This document shows, piece after piece, positions 9,045 to 17,182 of a stretch of DNA of 64,000 bases; positions within the stretch are counted from its first letter, which is position 1, and each line of letters opens with the position of its first letter. The position numbers and the translations under genes were made by a program. Source of the DNA: Streptomyces sp. WMMB303 (GTDB taxonomy: Bacteria > Actinomycetota > Actinomycetes > Streptomycetales > Streptomycetaceae); NCBI RefSeq assembly GCF_029351045.1, contig NZ_JARKIN010000001.1:927001-991000 (forward strand), given 5' to 3'. A model generated the notes under the pieces. That model made no database searches. It saw only the letters and a list, made by a program, of their open reading frames with translations, and was not told the origin of the DNA.

Positions 9045-11404
9045 CGGGGCCCTCCGTGGCGTACGGCACGGTCCATCAGCCGCAGGCCGCCCTCGGCACG
9101 CACCGAGTCCCCCTCGAGGTGCACCGCAGAGCGTGTGCCGTCGAAGCCCGTCAGTTCGCGGGTACCGGTCTCGGTGCCGTACACATGGAGCTGCCAAGGG
9201 CGCTCCAGCAGATCGTCGGTCGAGCGCACGGTCTCGTCCACGGTCAGCCGCGGCAGCCAGCAGCCGTCCCGTACCAGGACGGGCATGCTCTCGAGATCGA
9301 CGGTGCGTTCGACATGACCGGGCCCGGTGCAGCGCTCGCCGGTGAGCAGGTCCGTCCAGCCGCCCTCCGGTACCCAGAAGCGGCGGCGGACCGGTCCGGG
9401 ACCGTCGTCGAAGACGGGAACGACGAGCAGATCCGGCCCCAGCAGGAAGGCGTCGTCCACGGAGGCGGCCACCGGGTCGTCGGGATACTCCAGGGCCAGT
9501 GGCCGCAGCACGGGCCAGCCCTCGTTCGCGGCCTGCTGCGCCACCTGCCACAGGTACGGCAGCAGTGCGTAGCGCAGTCGGATCCAGCGGCGCGCGATCT
9601 CCAGAGCGCGGTCGCCGAACGCCCAGGGCTCGCGAGGACGCAGCCCGTGCGCGCGCATCAGCGGGGACAGCGCCCCCAGTTGTGTCCAGCGCACATACAG
9701 CTCGGGAGTCAGTTCCGGCCCGTAGAACCCGCCGATGTCGTGGCTCCAGAGGCCCGGCGCGCTGAGCGCGTACGAGAGGCCCCCACGCACGGTGGAGCGC
9801 ATCCCGGCGACCGTCGACTCCGCGTCGCCGCCCCACTGTCCGGGGTAGCGCTGTGAGCCCGCCCATCCCGAGCGGCCCCAGACGAGGGCGGGACGGCCGG
9901 TGCGAGCGGCGATCGCGGAGGAGACCGCGCCGTTGTACCGCAGTGGGTAGAGGTTGTGCGCATGATGGCCCGGGGTGCCGTCCGCGGGAAGCGTGTCCTC
10001 GGGCAGACCTTCGCCGAAGTCGGTCTTGAAGACCGCCACGCCGTCGGCCAGGAAGTCGGTGTGCAGCTCCTGCCACCAGGCGCGAGCCTGGGGGTTGGTG
10101 AAGTCCAGCAGGGCACGCGGCCGACCGTCGGGGGACGGGGTTCCGGCCACCTCGGCCGGCTCGCCGGCCGGGCCGCGCACCAGGAAGCCGCGCTCGCGGG
10201 CCTCGGCGTGGCGCGGGGAGGCGGGGTCGAGGTAGGGCAGTTCCCACAGCGAGAGCCGCAGTCCGCGCTCGCGCAGCCCGGCGATGAACGAGGCCCGGTC
10301 ACCGAAGCGTTCGGTGTTCCAGATGAAGTCGCAGTTCAGCCGGTCCACCACCAGCCAGTCCGGGTCCAGGTGCAGTACGTCGCAGGGCACGGCGTGCCGG
10401 CGCATGGTGTCGCCGACCTCGTTCATCTCCGCGGCGCTGTGATAGCGGCAGCGGCCCATCCAGTAGCCGAAGGCCCACGGCGGGGGCACCGTGGCGCGGC
10501 CGGTGAGCTGCGTGTAGCGGGACAGCCGCTCCTTGGGGGACGGCGATCCGATCACCCACAGGTCCAGGGCTTCGTCGTCGACGGTCAGGCCGAGGACGTC
10601 CGGGCGCCGGTGTCCGACGTCCGCGGTGACCACCGCACCGGTGTTGAGGAAGCCCAGATAGCCGTTGGTGGAGTGCCAGACCGGCACCGGCTTGTAGGCC
10701 ATGCCGGTGCCGGTGCCGAGTGCGTCCTCCACGCGCAGCCGCAGCCGTTGGCCGTTCTTCACCAGTGGTCCGAACTGCTCGCCGAAGCCGGTGATCTGTT
10801 CGTCGGGGCCCAGTTCCAGGTTGAGGACCGTCCCGGAGTCCGTCGCGAGCACGGGCGGGGCCATCGGGAATCCGGCCACCTGGCGCAGCCGCTCCCCGGT
10901 GCGCAGCAGTGTGCGTCCGGTGGCGGTGTCCTCGACGCGGAGCGCGAACGGGCTCCTGGTGAGGCGCACCCGCATCCGGCCGGTGTGCACGACGGTCTGC
11001 GCGGTGCCTGGGGTCCCGGCCCCGGCGGTGCCCGGTCCGGTGGGCCGGCCCGGGACGTCCTCGGTGGTCCGCACGCGGGGCGTGGGCGCGTGTGCTCCGT
11101 CGAGCACGATGCCCAGCCAGCCGGGCTGCTCGTCCAGTACCCGCGCACCCCGGGGAGCGAGGGTGATCCGGACCGAGTCCTCGCGGTCGAAGGACACGCG
11201 CAGTACGAACTCGCGCGGGTCCAGCGGGGGAACGGGCAGTCGGGGCAGGTTGGGCATGGTCGTCTCGATGCCCTGGTCGGGGAGGGGTTCGCCGGTCAGA
11301 CAGCCGGGTGTGCCGGGCAGTTCGATGCCGCGGACGGCGCGGACGGCGCACTCCAGGCCACCCTCGTGGTGGCGCACTGCGGTGATCTCACGGAGCAGGT
11401 ACAA
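9041..11404 (-). CDS. GH31 alpha-glycosidase (YicI-like fold; possible sulfoquinovosidase)
   Basis: 787 residues. Retaining GH31 hydrolase with the nucleophile Asp about residue 462 in FKTDFGEG and the acid/base Asp about 527 in QWGGDAEST, followed by LWSHDIGGFYGPE. These signatures and the HLDPDWLVVDRLNCDFIW stretch resemble YicI alpha-xylosidases more than E. coli YihQ. The sulfonate-binding Gln/Arg/Trp pattern known for YihQ is not visible at the expected place. In this operon it would release the sugar that the ABC system imports as a glycoside. TTG 11404 is preceded by AAGGAG at 6 nt and lies 3 nt after the permease stop. The GH31 call is firm; substrate (xyloside, glucoside or sulfoquinovoside) is open. 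Confidence 0.9.
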   Translation of the reverse strand: MYLLREITAVRHHEGGLECAVRAVRGIELPGTPGCLTGEPLPDQGIETTMPNLPRLPVPPLDPREFVLRVSFDREDSVRITLAPRGARVLDEQPGWLGIVLDGAHAPTPRVRTTEDVPGRPTGPGTAGAGTPGTAQTVVHTGRMRVRLTRSPFALRVEDTATGRTLLRTGERLRQVAGFPMAPPVLATDSGTVLNLELGPDEQITGFGEQFGPLVKNGQRLRLRVEDALGTGTGMAYKPVPVWHSTNGYLGFLNTGAVVTADVGHRRPDVLGLTVDDEALDLWVIGSPSPKERLSRYTQLTGRATVPPPWAFGYWMGRCRYHSAAEMNEVGDTMRRHAVPCDVLHLDPDWLVVDRLNCDFIWNTERFGDRASFIAGLRERGLRLSLWELPYLDPASPRHAEARERGFLVRGPAGEPAEVAGTPSPDGRPRALLDFTNPQARAWWQELHTDFLADGVAVFKTDFGEGLPEDTLPADGTPGHHAHNLYPLRYNGAVSSAIAARTGRPALVWGRSGWAGSQRYPGQWGGDAESTVAGMRSTVRGGLSYALSAPGLWSHDIGGFYGPELTPELYVRWTQLGALSPLMRAHGLRPREPWAFGDRALEIARRWIRLRYALLPYLWQVAQQAANEGWPVLRPLALEYPDDPVAASVDDAFLLGPDLLVVPVFDDGPGPVRRRFWVPEGGWTDLLTGERCTGPGHVERTVDLESMPVLVRDGCWLPRLTVDETVRSTDDLLERPWQLHVYGTETGTRELTGFDGTRSAVHLEGDSVRAEGGLRLMDRAVRHGGPR

Positions 11405-11407
11405 GCG

Positions 11408-12223
11408 TCACTCCTTGACCGAGCCGGCGGTCATCCCGGCGATGAAGAATCTCTGGAGGAAGATGTAACCGACGACGAGGGGCAGGGAGGCCACGACGAC
11501 ACCGGTGAAGAGCAGCGGGTAGTTGGTGAGGAATTCGCCCTGGAAGTTCAGCAGGGCCAGCGGCAGGGTGCGCTTGTCCGGGTCGTTGATGAACAGCAGT
11601 GGGTACAGCAGTTCGTTCCAGTGGATGACGAGCAGGAAGATCGCCGTGGCGGCCAGGGACGGCAGGGACAGCGGCAGCGCGATCGACCGGTAGGTCCGCC
11701 ATGGGCCGACGCCGTCCAGTGCCGCGGCTTCGTAGATCTCGCGGGGCAGCGTCCGCATGAAGCCGGCCAGGATGAACACCGCGACGGGCAGTGTGCTGAC
11801 GATGTTGATCAGGACCAGGCCGGCCAGGCTGTCGGTGAGTCCGAGTACGTCGAAGAGCACGAACTGGGGGATCATGTTGGCCTGCGCGGGCACGGACATG
11901 CCCAGTACGAGGAATCCGTAGAGGACCCAGCCGGGCCAGCCCGGTATCCGGGCCAGCCCGTAGGCGGCCAGGCTCGCCAGCAGCAGCGTCAGCGTCACCG
12001 AGCACGCGGTGACCAGGGCGCTGTTGGTGAAGGCGGTGCCCATGTCCGCACTGCCCAGTACTTCGCCGTAGTTGCCGAACTGCCACTCCTCGGGCAGCGA
12101 GAAGGGGTTGCTGAACAGGTCGGAGGTGGTTTTGAAACTGCCGGCGAACATCACCAGCAGCGGAATGAGGACGAGCGCCGTGTACACGCCCAGCAGCGCA
12201 CGCCGTCCGATACGGGAGCCCAT
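11408..12223 (-). CDS. Carbohydrate ABC transporter permease, MalG type
   Basis: 271 residues with six predicted membrane segments and the cytoplasmic EAA loop REIYEAAALDGVGPWRTYRS, which docks the ATPase. It starts 1 nt after the upstream permease gene stops, so the two are coupled. With the preceding permease and binding protein it forms a CUT1-type importer. No ATPase gene is present; in Streptomyces a shared MsiK-type ATPase encoded elsewhere usually energises such systems. The substrate is inferred from context to be a sulfoquinovose glycoside or another sugar glycoside. Confidence 0.93.
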   Translation of the reverse strand: MGSRIGRRALLGVYTALVLIPLLVMFAGSFKTTSDLFSNPFSLPEEWQFGNYGEVLGSADMGTAFTNSALVTACSVTLTLLLASLAAYGLARIPGWPGWVLYGFLVLGMSVPAQANMIPQFVLFDVLGLTDSLAGLVLINIVSTLPVAVFILAGFMRTLPREIYEAAALDGVGPWRTYRSIALPLSLPSLAATAIFLLVIHWNELLYPLLFINDPDKRTLPLALLNFQGEFLTNYPLLFTGVVVASLPLVVGYIFLQRFFIAGMTAGSVKE

Positions 12224-12224
12224 G

Positions 12225-13193
12225 TCACGCTCCTGACTGGGTGAGCTTGACGGTGCGCCGCTGGATCAGTGTGACCAGGGCGATCACCGCCATGAAGACG
12301 ATCGACTCCGCGGCGGCGTAGCCGAACCTGGAATCGGCGAACGAGGTGTAGATGCGGGTCGACAGAATGTCCAGCGAGCCCTGCGGTGGGTTGCCGCCCA
12401 GCCCCAGCACCAGATCGAACGCCTTGAACGACTGGATGGTGGTGTAGGCGATCACGATGCCGGTCGCCGGGGCGATCATCGGCCATGTCACGTGCCGGAA
12501 CCGCTGCCACCTGCCGACTCCGTCGATCGCGGCGGCTTCGTACAGCTCCCGGGGGATCTGCTGAAGACCGGCGATGAAGATGACCATCATCTGACCGGTG
12601 TGGAACCAGACCTGGGTGATCGCCAGAAAGTAGATGGCCTTGCCCTCGTCACCGAGGAAGGAACTGGTCAGGGAGTCGAGCCCGACCGACTTCAGTGCGC
12701 TGTTGGCCAGCCCGAAGTTCGGGTCGTAGATGAACTTCCACACGAAGGCGACGGACACGCTGGAGAGGATCGTCGGCAGGAAGAAGACCGCGCGCAGCAG
12801 TGTGGAGGAACGGCTGTTGCGGAGCAGCATGGACGCCAGCACCAGCGAGAAGAGGGTCTGGAAGACGACGACGACCAGCATGAACTTCAGGCTGTTGGTC
12901 ATGGCGTTGACGAACAGGTCGTCCCCGCGCGCCAACTGCTCGAAGTTGTCCAGGCCGACGGAGCGGTAGCCGGCGCTGTAGCCGTCCCAGTCGGTGACCG
13001 CGTACTGGAACGCCTGCACCGTCGGGACGGCGAAGAAGATCACGTACACCACGAGTGCGGGCAGCGGGAACAGGTAGAACGCCGGGTGCCCGAACCGCTG
13101 TCTCCACCCGCGGTGCTTCCGGGGCCGCCCGGCGGATGTGCCACGGGCGGGGGTCGGGGCGGGGCCGGTCCTGACCGTGCTGGGCGCGCTCAT
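12225..13193 (-). CDS. Carbohydrate ABC transporter permease, MalF type
   Basis: 322 residues. A basic, Pro-rich N-terminus precedes the first membrane segment (AFYLFPLPALVVYVIFF), and the EAA loop RELYEAAAIDGVGRWQRFRH lies near the C-terminus. The start ATG at 13193 overlaps the stop of the binding-protein gene (ATGA), so the longer open frame upstream is only a shadow. It forms the heteromeric channel with the MalG-type partner that follows. Confidence 0.93.
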   Translation of the reverse strand: MSAPSTVRTGPAPTPARGTSAGRPRKHRGWRQRFGHPAFYLFPLPALVVYVIFFAVPTVQAFQYAVTDWDGYSAGYRSVGLDNFEQLARGDDLFVNAMTNSLKFMLVVVVFQTLFSLVLASMLLRNSRSSTLLRAVFFLPTILSSVSVAFVWKFIYDPNFGLANSALKSVGLDSLTSSFLGDEGKAIYFLAITQVWFHTGQMMVIFIAGLQQIPRELYEAAAIDGVGRWQRFRHVTWPMIAPATGIVIAYTTIQSFKAFDLVLGLGGNPPQGSLDILSTRIYTSFADSRFGYAAAESIVFMAVIALVTLIQRRTVKLTQSGA

Positions 13194-14521
13194 CCGGGCC
13201 GCCGCTGGTCGACGACCCGCTGGGCGGCCTCGGCCGCCTTCCCCGCGGACGTGCCGGTCAGGACCTTCGCACAGGCGCCCTCGACGGCGTTGAGCATGTC
13301 GATGTCCTCGATCTGGTAGCGCGGGGCGAGCATCGTGCGCCGCTCCAGCCAGTGCTGGGTGTCCCGCAGATCCTTGTCCTTGTACGTGACGCCGGCGACG
13401 GTCAGATGCTGCGCCGTGCCGTTGGCGTACCGGCCGGCCACCGCGGGGTCGGACAGGTACTCGATGAAGCGCAGCGCGGTCGTGGAGTGCTTGCCGGCCG
13501 CGTTCACGCCGAGGATGAAGGTGGCGTTGTGCGTCCCGACGTAGCGCGGCCGCTCCCCTTTGTCCACGGTGATCGGGGGTACCAGCTCGATCGGGAACTT
13601 CGCACCCAGCTGCCGGACGGCCGCCATGTGGTAGGAGCCGGTGGCCAGCATCGCCGCGGTCCCCTTGGCGAACATCTGCTGGGCGGGTTCGACCTGGGTG
13701 CCGCCCGCCTTCTGCTGCACGAAGGGCCGCAGCTGCGCGTACTGGTCGAGGACCTTGAGGAACCAGTCGTCGGTGACCTTGGCCTTGCCGGAGGCGATAC
13801 GCGCGCAGGCGTCGTCGCCGGGGGCGTTGTTCATGACCATCGCGTTGAAGAGCTGGCCCGCGTTGCCGGGCTCGGCACCGGGCCACGCCAACGGCACCTT
13901 GCCGCGGGACTTGAGCTTGTCGCACAGGTCCAGATAGGCGTCCCAGTTCTGCGGCGCCTTGTCGTAGCCCGCCTTCTCCAGGAGGTCCCGGTTGGCCAGC
14001 GGCATCGGGAACACCAGCTGGTAGGGGAGCCCGAACAGCCGCCCGGCCTCGTCCCGGCCACCGCGGCTGTAGTGCGGCAGATACTCGTCCGCGAACGTCT
14101 GCGCCGACAGCTCCGTGAACAACCCGGCCTTGAGCATGTCGGCGAACTGCGCGCCCCTGAAGGCGGTCAGTACATCTCCGATGGACCCGTTCTTGAGCCG
14201 TTGCAGAGCGTTGGCCTGGTAGTCCTGCGCCGGGGAGATGTCCTGCCGGACCTTGCTGCCCGGGTTGCGCCTGGTGAAGTCGTCGATCAGTTCGCCGAGG
14301 ATCTTCTTGTCCTCCGCCCGCCAGTGGGCGAACGATATGTGGTCCGTCGCCCGGCCGCTGACCGGCGGCGGAACGTCGGAAGGCGCGCCCGTGCCGGGTC
14401 GCGGCCCGCGGGTGGTGCCCGGACCGGCGCAGGCGGCGGCGGTGGCCACGGTCCCGCCCGCGACAGCGGCCCGGAGCAGCCGCCGGCGGCTCGGCCCGCT
14501 CGGCCGTGAGTGTTCGGTCAT
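13190..14521 (-). CDS. Extracellular solute-binding lipoprotein of sugar ABC transporter
   Basis: 443 residues. The N-terminus has a twin-arginine type signal (SRRRLLRAAVAGGTVATAAAC) ending in a lipobox-like AAAC, so it is probably exported folded and lipid-anchored. The mature part is a family-1 binding protein, with ISFAHWRAEDKKILGELIDDF at the start, FGLPYQLVFPMPLANRDLL in the middle and a C-terminal LRFIEYLSDP. It would capture the glycoside and deliver it to the two permeases. It lies 36 bp downstream of the isomerase gene. Confidence 0.92.
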   Translation of the reverse strand: MTEHSRPSGPSRRRLLRAAVAGGTVATAAACAGPGTTRGPRPGTGAPSDVPPPVSGRATDHISFAHWRAEDKKILGELIDDFTRRNPGSKVRQDISPAQDYQANALQRLKNGSIGDVLTAFRGAQFADMLKAGLFTELSAQTFADEYLPHYSRGGRDEAGRLFGLPYQLVFPMPLANRDLLEKAGYDKAPQNWDAYLDLCDKLKSRGKVPLAWPGAEPGNAGQLFNAMVMNNAPGDDACARIASGKAKVTDDWFLKVLDQYAQLRPFVQQKAGGTQVEPAQQMFAKGTAAMLATGSYHMAAVRQLGAKFPIELVPPITVDKGERPRYVGTHNATFILGVNAAGKHSTTALRFIEYLSDPAVAGRYANGTAQHLTVAGVTYKDKDLRDTQHWLERRTMLAPRYQIEDIDMLNAVEGACAKVLTGTSAGKAAEAAQRVVDQRRPG

Positions 14522-14557
14522 GCGTCCTTCTCCCTCCTGAGAGGCTGACGGGCTCGG

Positions 14558-15958
14558 TCACCACTCGGTGACGGGAATGCCGAGCAGGTCGGCGGCAGTG
14601 CGCAGGGCGGGCCGCACATCAGTCCAAGCCAGCACGGTGTGGTGCGGAAATCCACCGGTGACCAAGGACTGGACAAGATCGGCGGCTGGGCGGTCGACCC
14701 GCACCTCGGCGGTGTTGCCCTGGAAACGGTTCTCGGCGGGCAACGACTCACCCGCGGAGATCAGCAGACGCAGGGCTCCGGGCCGTCCGGGGTCCTCGGT
14801 CAGCCTGGCGAGGATCACCGGCCCGGTGCGCAGCGGGAAGTCTCCGGCCACGCCGAGCTTGCGGTTGCAGTGCACGGACTGGGTGGCGTTGGCGGGGTCG
14901 GCGGCCAGGGCGGTCGCCGCGGCGCCGCAGTGCCACAGCCGCAGCACGTTGCGGTCGCTGTCCACGTCGACCGTGTCCACCAGGTAGGTGGGACCCGCGC
15001 CCAGCGATTCGAGCAGCAGCATGGTCACCGCCCCGTACACGTCCCGCTCGCAGGCGGTGGGGGTGCCTTCGTCCGCCAGTCGGGAGAGGGCGGAGCAGGG
15101 GCAGGCGCCCAGCCGGGTGGGGAACTCCGGCCAGCAGCGGATCGCGGCGGCGGCCAGTCCGTTGTCCTCGGTCCAGGTGCGCAGGGAAGTGGTGACGGCC
15201 GCTGCGAGTTCGGCCTGTTCCCGGTCCACCTGGGCCAGGCTCGGCTGCGCGGCGACGGCGGAGGCCCGCTCGGCGCTGCGTACGGCCGGCTCGACGCGCG
15301 TGGCCGCGTCGATGGCGCTGTCCACCGGCAGGGTCTCCACGGCGACGCCGAAGAGCTCCTGGAGCAGTTCGGCGTCGTACTCGCTGGGGGTGAAGCCGGG
15401 GGGCGCCTCTCCCACGAGGCCGATCCGGCGCCCGCGCAGTCGCTCCAGCGAGGCCCGTACGGGCCCGGGGCCGGCCCGCTCGCCGGGGACGGTCTCCAGG
15501 GTGCCGGGCTCGGGCAGGTCGCCGGTGAGCGCGCGGGCCAGTGCCTCGCGGACGCCGGGCTCGTCCGGGTCGCCGTGGAGCAGGCGGACGGAGCCGCCGC
15601 CGCGTACCACCGCGTGGGCGAAGAGGTTGGCGCCGCACAGCGAGTTCAGCCACAGTCGGTCGCCGGTCTCGCCGGGTTCCCGGAAGGCCCACAGCAGCAG
15701 GGGCCGGTCCAGATCCGTGTAGAGGCGCTGGGCGGGGGTGGCGTCGGAGAACGAGGCGCAGACGTTGATCACCAGGTCGGCGCCTTCCAGGGCCGGTGCC
15801 GCCGTCTCCACGTCTTCGGGGGTCATGACGAGTTCGGGTGGCCCGGCGATCTCCGCGCCGAGGCCGGCCAGCAGCTCGCGGGCGGCGTCGGCGCGTACCT
15901 GTGCCTGGTCGGTGGCGAATGTCGGCCTGGCCGTGGGGATGAGTGCGACACGCGGCAT
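14558..15958 (-). CDS. L-fucose/L-arabinose isomerase-fold ketol isomerase
   Basis: 466 residues, first gene of the minus operon. ATG 15958 was chosen over an upstream frame start because AGGAAGG lies about 8 nt before it. The C-terminal half has the FucI/AraA-type metal region: CERDVYGAVTMLLLESLGAG, then PTYLVDTVDVD, LRLWHCG and SVHCNRKLGV, which would supply the Glu, Asp and His that bind Mn2+. Such enzymes interconvert aldose and ketose. In this cluster the expected job is sulfoquinovose to sulfofructose, a step done in E. coli by the unrelated YihS. I recall that a FucI-superfamily SQ isomerase has been described in other actinobacteria. Substrate is inferred from context. Confidence 0.82.
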   Translation of the reverse strand: MPRVALIPTARPTFATDQAQVRADAARELLAGLGAEIAGPPELVMTPEDVETAAPALEGADLVINVCASFSDATPAQRLYTDLDRPLLLWAFREPGETGDRLWLNSLCGANLFAHAVVRGGGSVRLLHGDPDEPGVREALARALTGDLPEPGTLETVPGERAGPGPVRASLERLRGRRIGLVGEAPPGFTPSEYDAELLQELFGVAVETLPVDSAIDAATRVEPAVRSAERASAVAAQPSLAQVDREQAELAAAVTTSLRTWTEDNGLAAAAIRCWPEFPTRLGACPCSALSRLADEGTPTACERDVYGAVTMLLLESLGAGPTYLVDTVDVDSDRNVLRLWHCGAAATALAADPANATQSVHCNRKLGVAGDFPLRTGPVILARLTEDPGRPGALRLLISAGESLPAENRFQGNTAEVRVDRPAADLVQSLVTGGFPHHTVLAWTDVRPALRTAADLLGIPVTEW

Positions 15959-16024
15959 TGCGGGCCTTCCTGACGTGCGGAGCGGTCCGGCGGGTGGCAA
16001 GGAAGGGGGCCTCGCCCCACCATC

Positions 16025-16051
16025 TGTTAGAAATCCAACATAAGATGTTGG
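16025..16051 (-). promoter_or_regulatory. Operator of the minus operon (DeoR-type regulator site)
   Basis: A perfect inverted repeat CCAACAT-AAG-ATGTTGG occupies 16035-16051, with an additional TGTT at 16025-16028. Read toward the isomerase gene this is AACA-N5-TGTT-N8-AACA. The same arrangement occurs before the plus operon at 17105-17129. It lies 66-93 bp upstream of the isomerase start, in the gap between that gene and the divergent DeoR gene. A -35-like TTGGAT falls at the same position as the TTGACA of the second site. Confidence 0.7.
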
Positions 16052-16192
16052 GACTGTAACGCCGCCTGTGGTGATGTCAAGAGCCTCGTCAAGAGAGAAC
16101 AGCCGGATACAGCGCGTGAGTAAGGTGGCGCTGAACGGGTTGCGACAGACGCGACAGACATCGCGCCGTGGGCATCACACCGAGGAGGACGG

Positions 16193-17005
16193 ATGAACGA
16201 CGCCACTCGGCGTCACGAAACGGCTGCGGACCGCCGCGAGGCTATTCTCAGCCGACTCCAGGTCAACGGCTTCCTGTCGATCAGCGACCTCAGCGACAGC
16301 CTTCAGGTCTCCGACATGACCGTGCGACGTGACCTGCGACTGCTGGAGCAGGACGGCCTCGTCCGAGTGGTCCGGGGCGGAGTCAGCCTGCCCATCGGCA
16401 GCCGGGCACCGGCGTTCTCCGGCCGTGCCGACGCACACCACGAGGCGAAGGCGCGGATCGGGGCCCGTGCCGCTCAGCTGGTCGGGCCGGCCGACGCCAT
16501 CGCGATCGACGCCGGGACCACACCGTGCGAGCTGGCCACCGCACTGCCGCAGTCGTTCACCGGCTCGGTGGTGACCCATTCGGTGCCCGTGCTCCAGCAG
16601 ATGCTCGGCCGCCCGACGACCCGGGTCGTCGGGCTCGGTGGCGATCTCAACCCGGAGAGCAGGGCGTTCGTCGGCCCGATGACCGTGGAAGGGGTGGCCC
16701 GGCTGCGGGTGCGGCTCTTCTTTCTGGGCGCGGCGGCCCTGGACGAGCGCGGCATCTACGTCAGCACCGACCTGGAGCGCCCCACCAAGCAGGCGCTGAT
16801 GGGCATAGCCGACGAGGTCGTGCTGCTGGTGGACCACTCCAAGGTCGAGGCGTCGGCACCGGTGCTGCTGTGCCCGTTGCAGGCGGTGAACACGCTGGTC
16901 ACCGACGCGCACCCGGCCGCCGGGCTGGCCGCCGCCCTGGACCGGGCGGGCGTGCGGGTATGTGTCGCCGAAGGCGCGTCGGCGGCCTCCGGCACGGGCG
17001 GCTGA
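16193..17005 (+). CDS. DeoR-family transcriptional regulator of the sugar cluster
   Basis: 270 residues. The N-terminal winged helix is typical: RREAILSRLQVNGFLSISDL, VSDMTVRRDLRLLEQDGLVR and VVRGGV. The C-terminal sugar-phosphate isomerase-like sensor domain has IAIDAGTTPCELA and VVGLGGDLN. ATG 16193 follows a strong GAGGAGGAC site. The gene lies between the two operons, the position held in E. coli by the DeoR-type CsqR/YihW in the sulfoquinovose locus. It probably represses both operons through the matching AACA/TGTT sites and is released by a pathway phosphate ester. Confidence 0.9.
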   Translation: MNDATRRHETAADRREAILSRLQVNGFLSISDLSDSLQVSDMTVRRDLRLLEQDGLVRVVRGGVSLPIGSRAPAFSGRADAHHEAKARIGARAAQLVGPADAIAIDAGTTPCELATALPQSFTGSVVTHSVPVLQQMLGRPTTRVVGLGGDLNPESRAFVGPMTVEGVARLRVRLFFLGAAALDERGIYVSTDLERPTKQALMGIADEVVLLVDHSKVEASAPVLLCPLQAVNTLVTDAHPAAGLAAALDRAGVRVCVAEGASAASGTGG

Positions 17006-17102
17006 CCAGCCTTCCGGTGCCTTTCGATGACCGAAGGGCCGCGGCGGGGGATCGACCTCGCCCGGCGGCCCGTTGCCGTACCCCGGTCACGCTGAGCTAT
17101 TT

Positions 17103-17129
17103 CCAACAATCAATGTTGACAATAGAACA
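17103..17129 (+). promoter_or_regulatory. Operator and -35 box of the kinase-aldolase operon
   Basis: CCAACA-ATCAA-TGTTGA at 17103-17119 followed by AACA at 17126-17129 repeats the AACA-N5-TGTT-N8-AACA layout of the first site in the same orientation relative to the gene. A perfect TTGACA -35 (17116-17121) is embedded in it, with a weak GAGACT -10 candidate 17 bp further at 17139. A protein bound here would block RNA polymerase. Confidence 0.65.
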
Positions 17130-17182
17130 TCGCGTTGTGAGACTCCCGCCATGACACTTGTGGAAACGAACGGGCGGTGACC

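Noticed and set aside
9045..10247. Upstream extension of the M24-like frame to about 764 residues
   Set aside because: The extension is an Arg/Pro/Gly-rich shadow of the GH31 gene in another frame; ATG 9044 with the ATGA overlap is the real start.
9041..11404. Direct naming of the GH31 gene as yihQ
   Set aside because: Cluster context fits, but the residues around the substrate pocket look like YicI rather than YihQ, so only GH31 is claimed.
13194..14564. Upstream extension of the MalF-type permease frame
   Set aside because: It runs antisense-like through the binding-protein gene in another frame; ATG 13193 overlaps that gene's stop.
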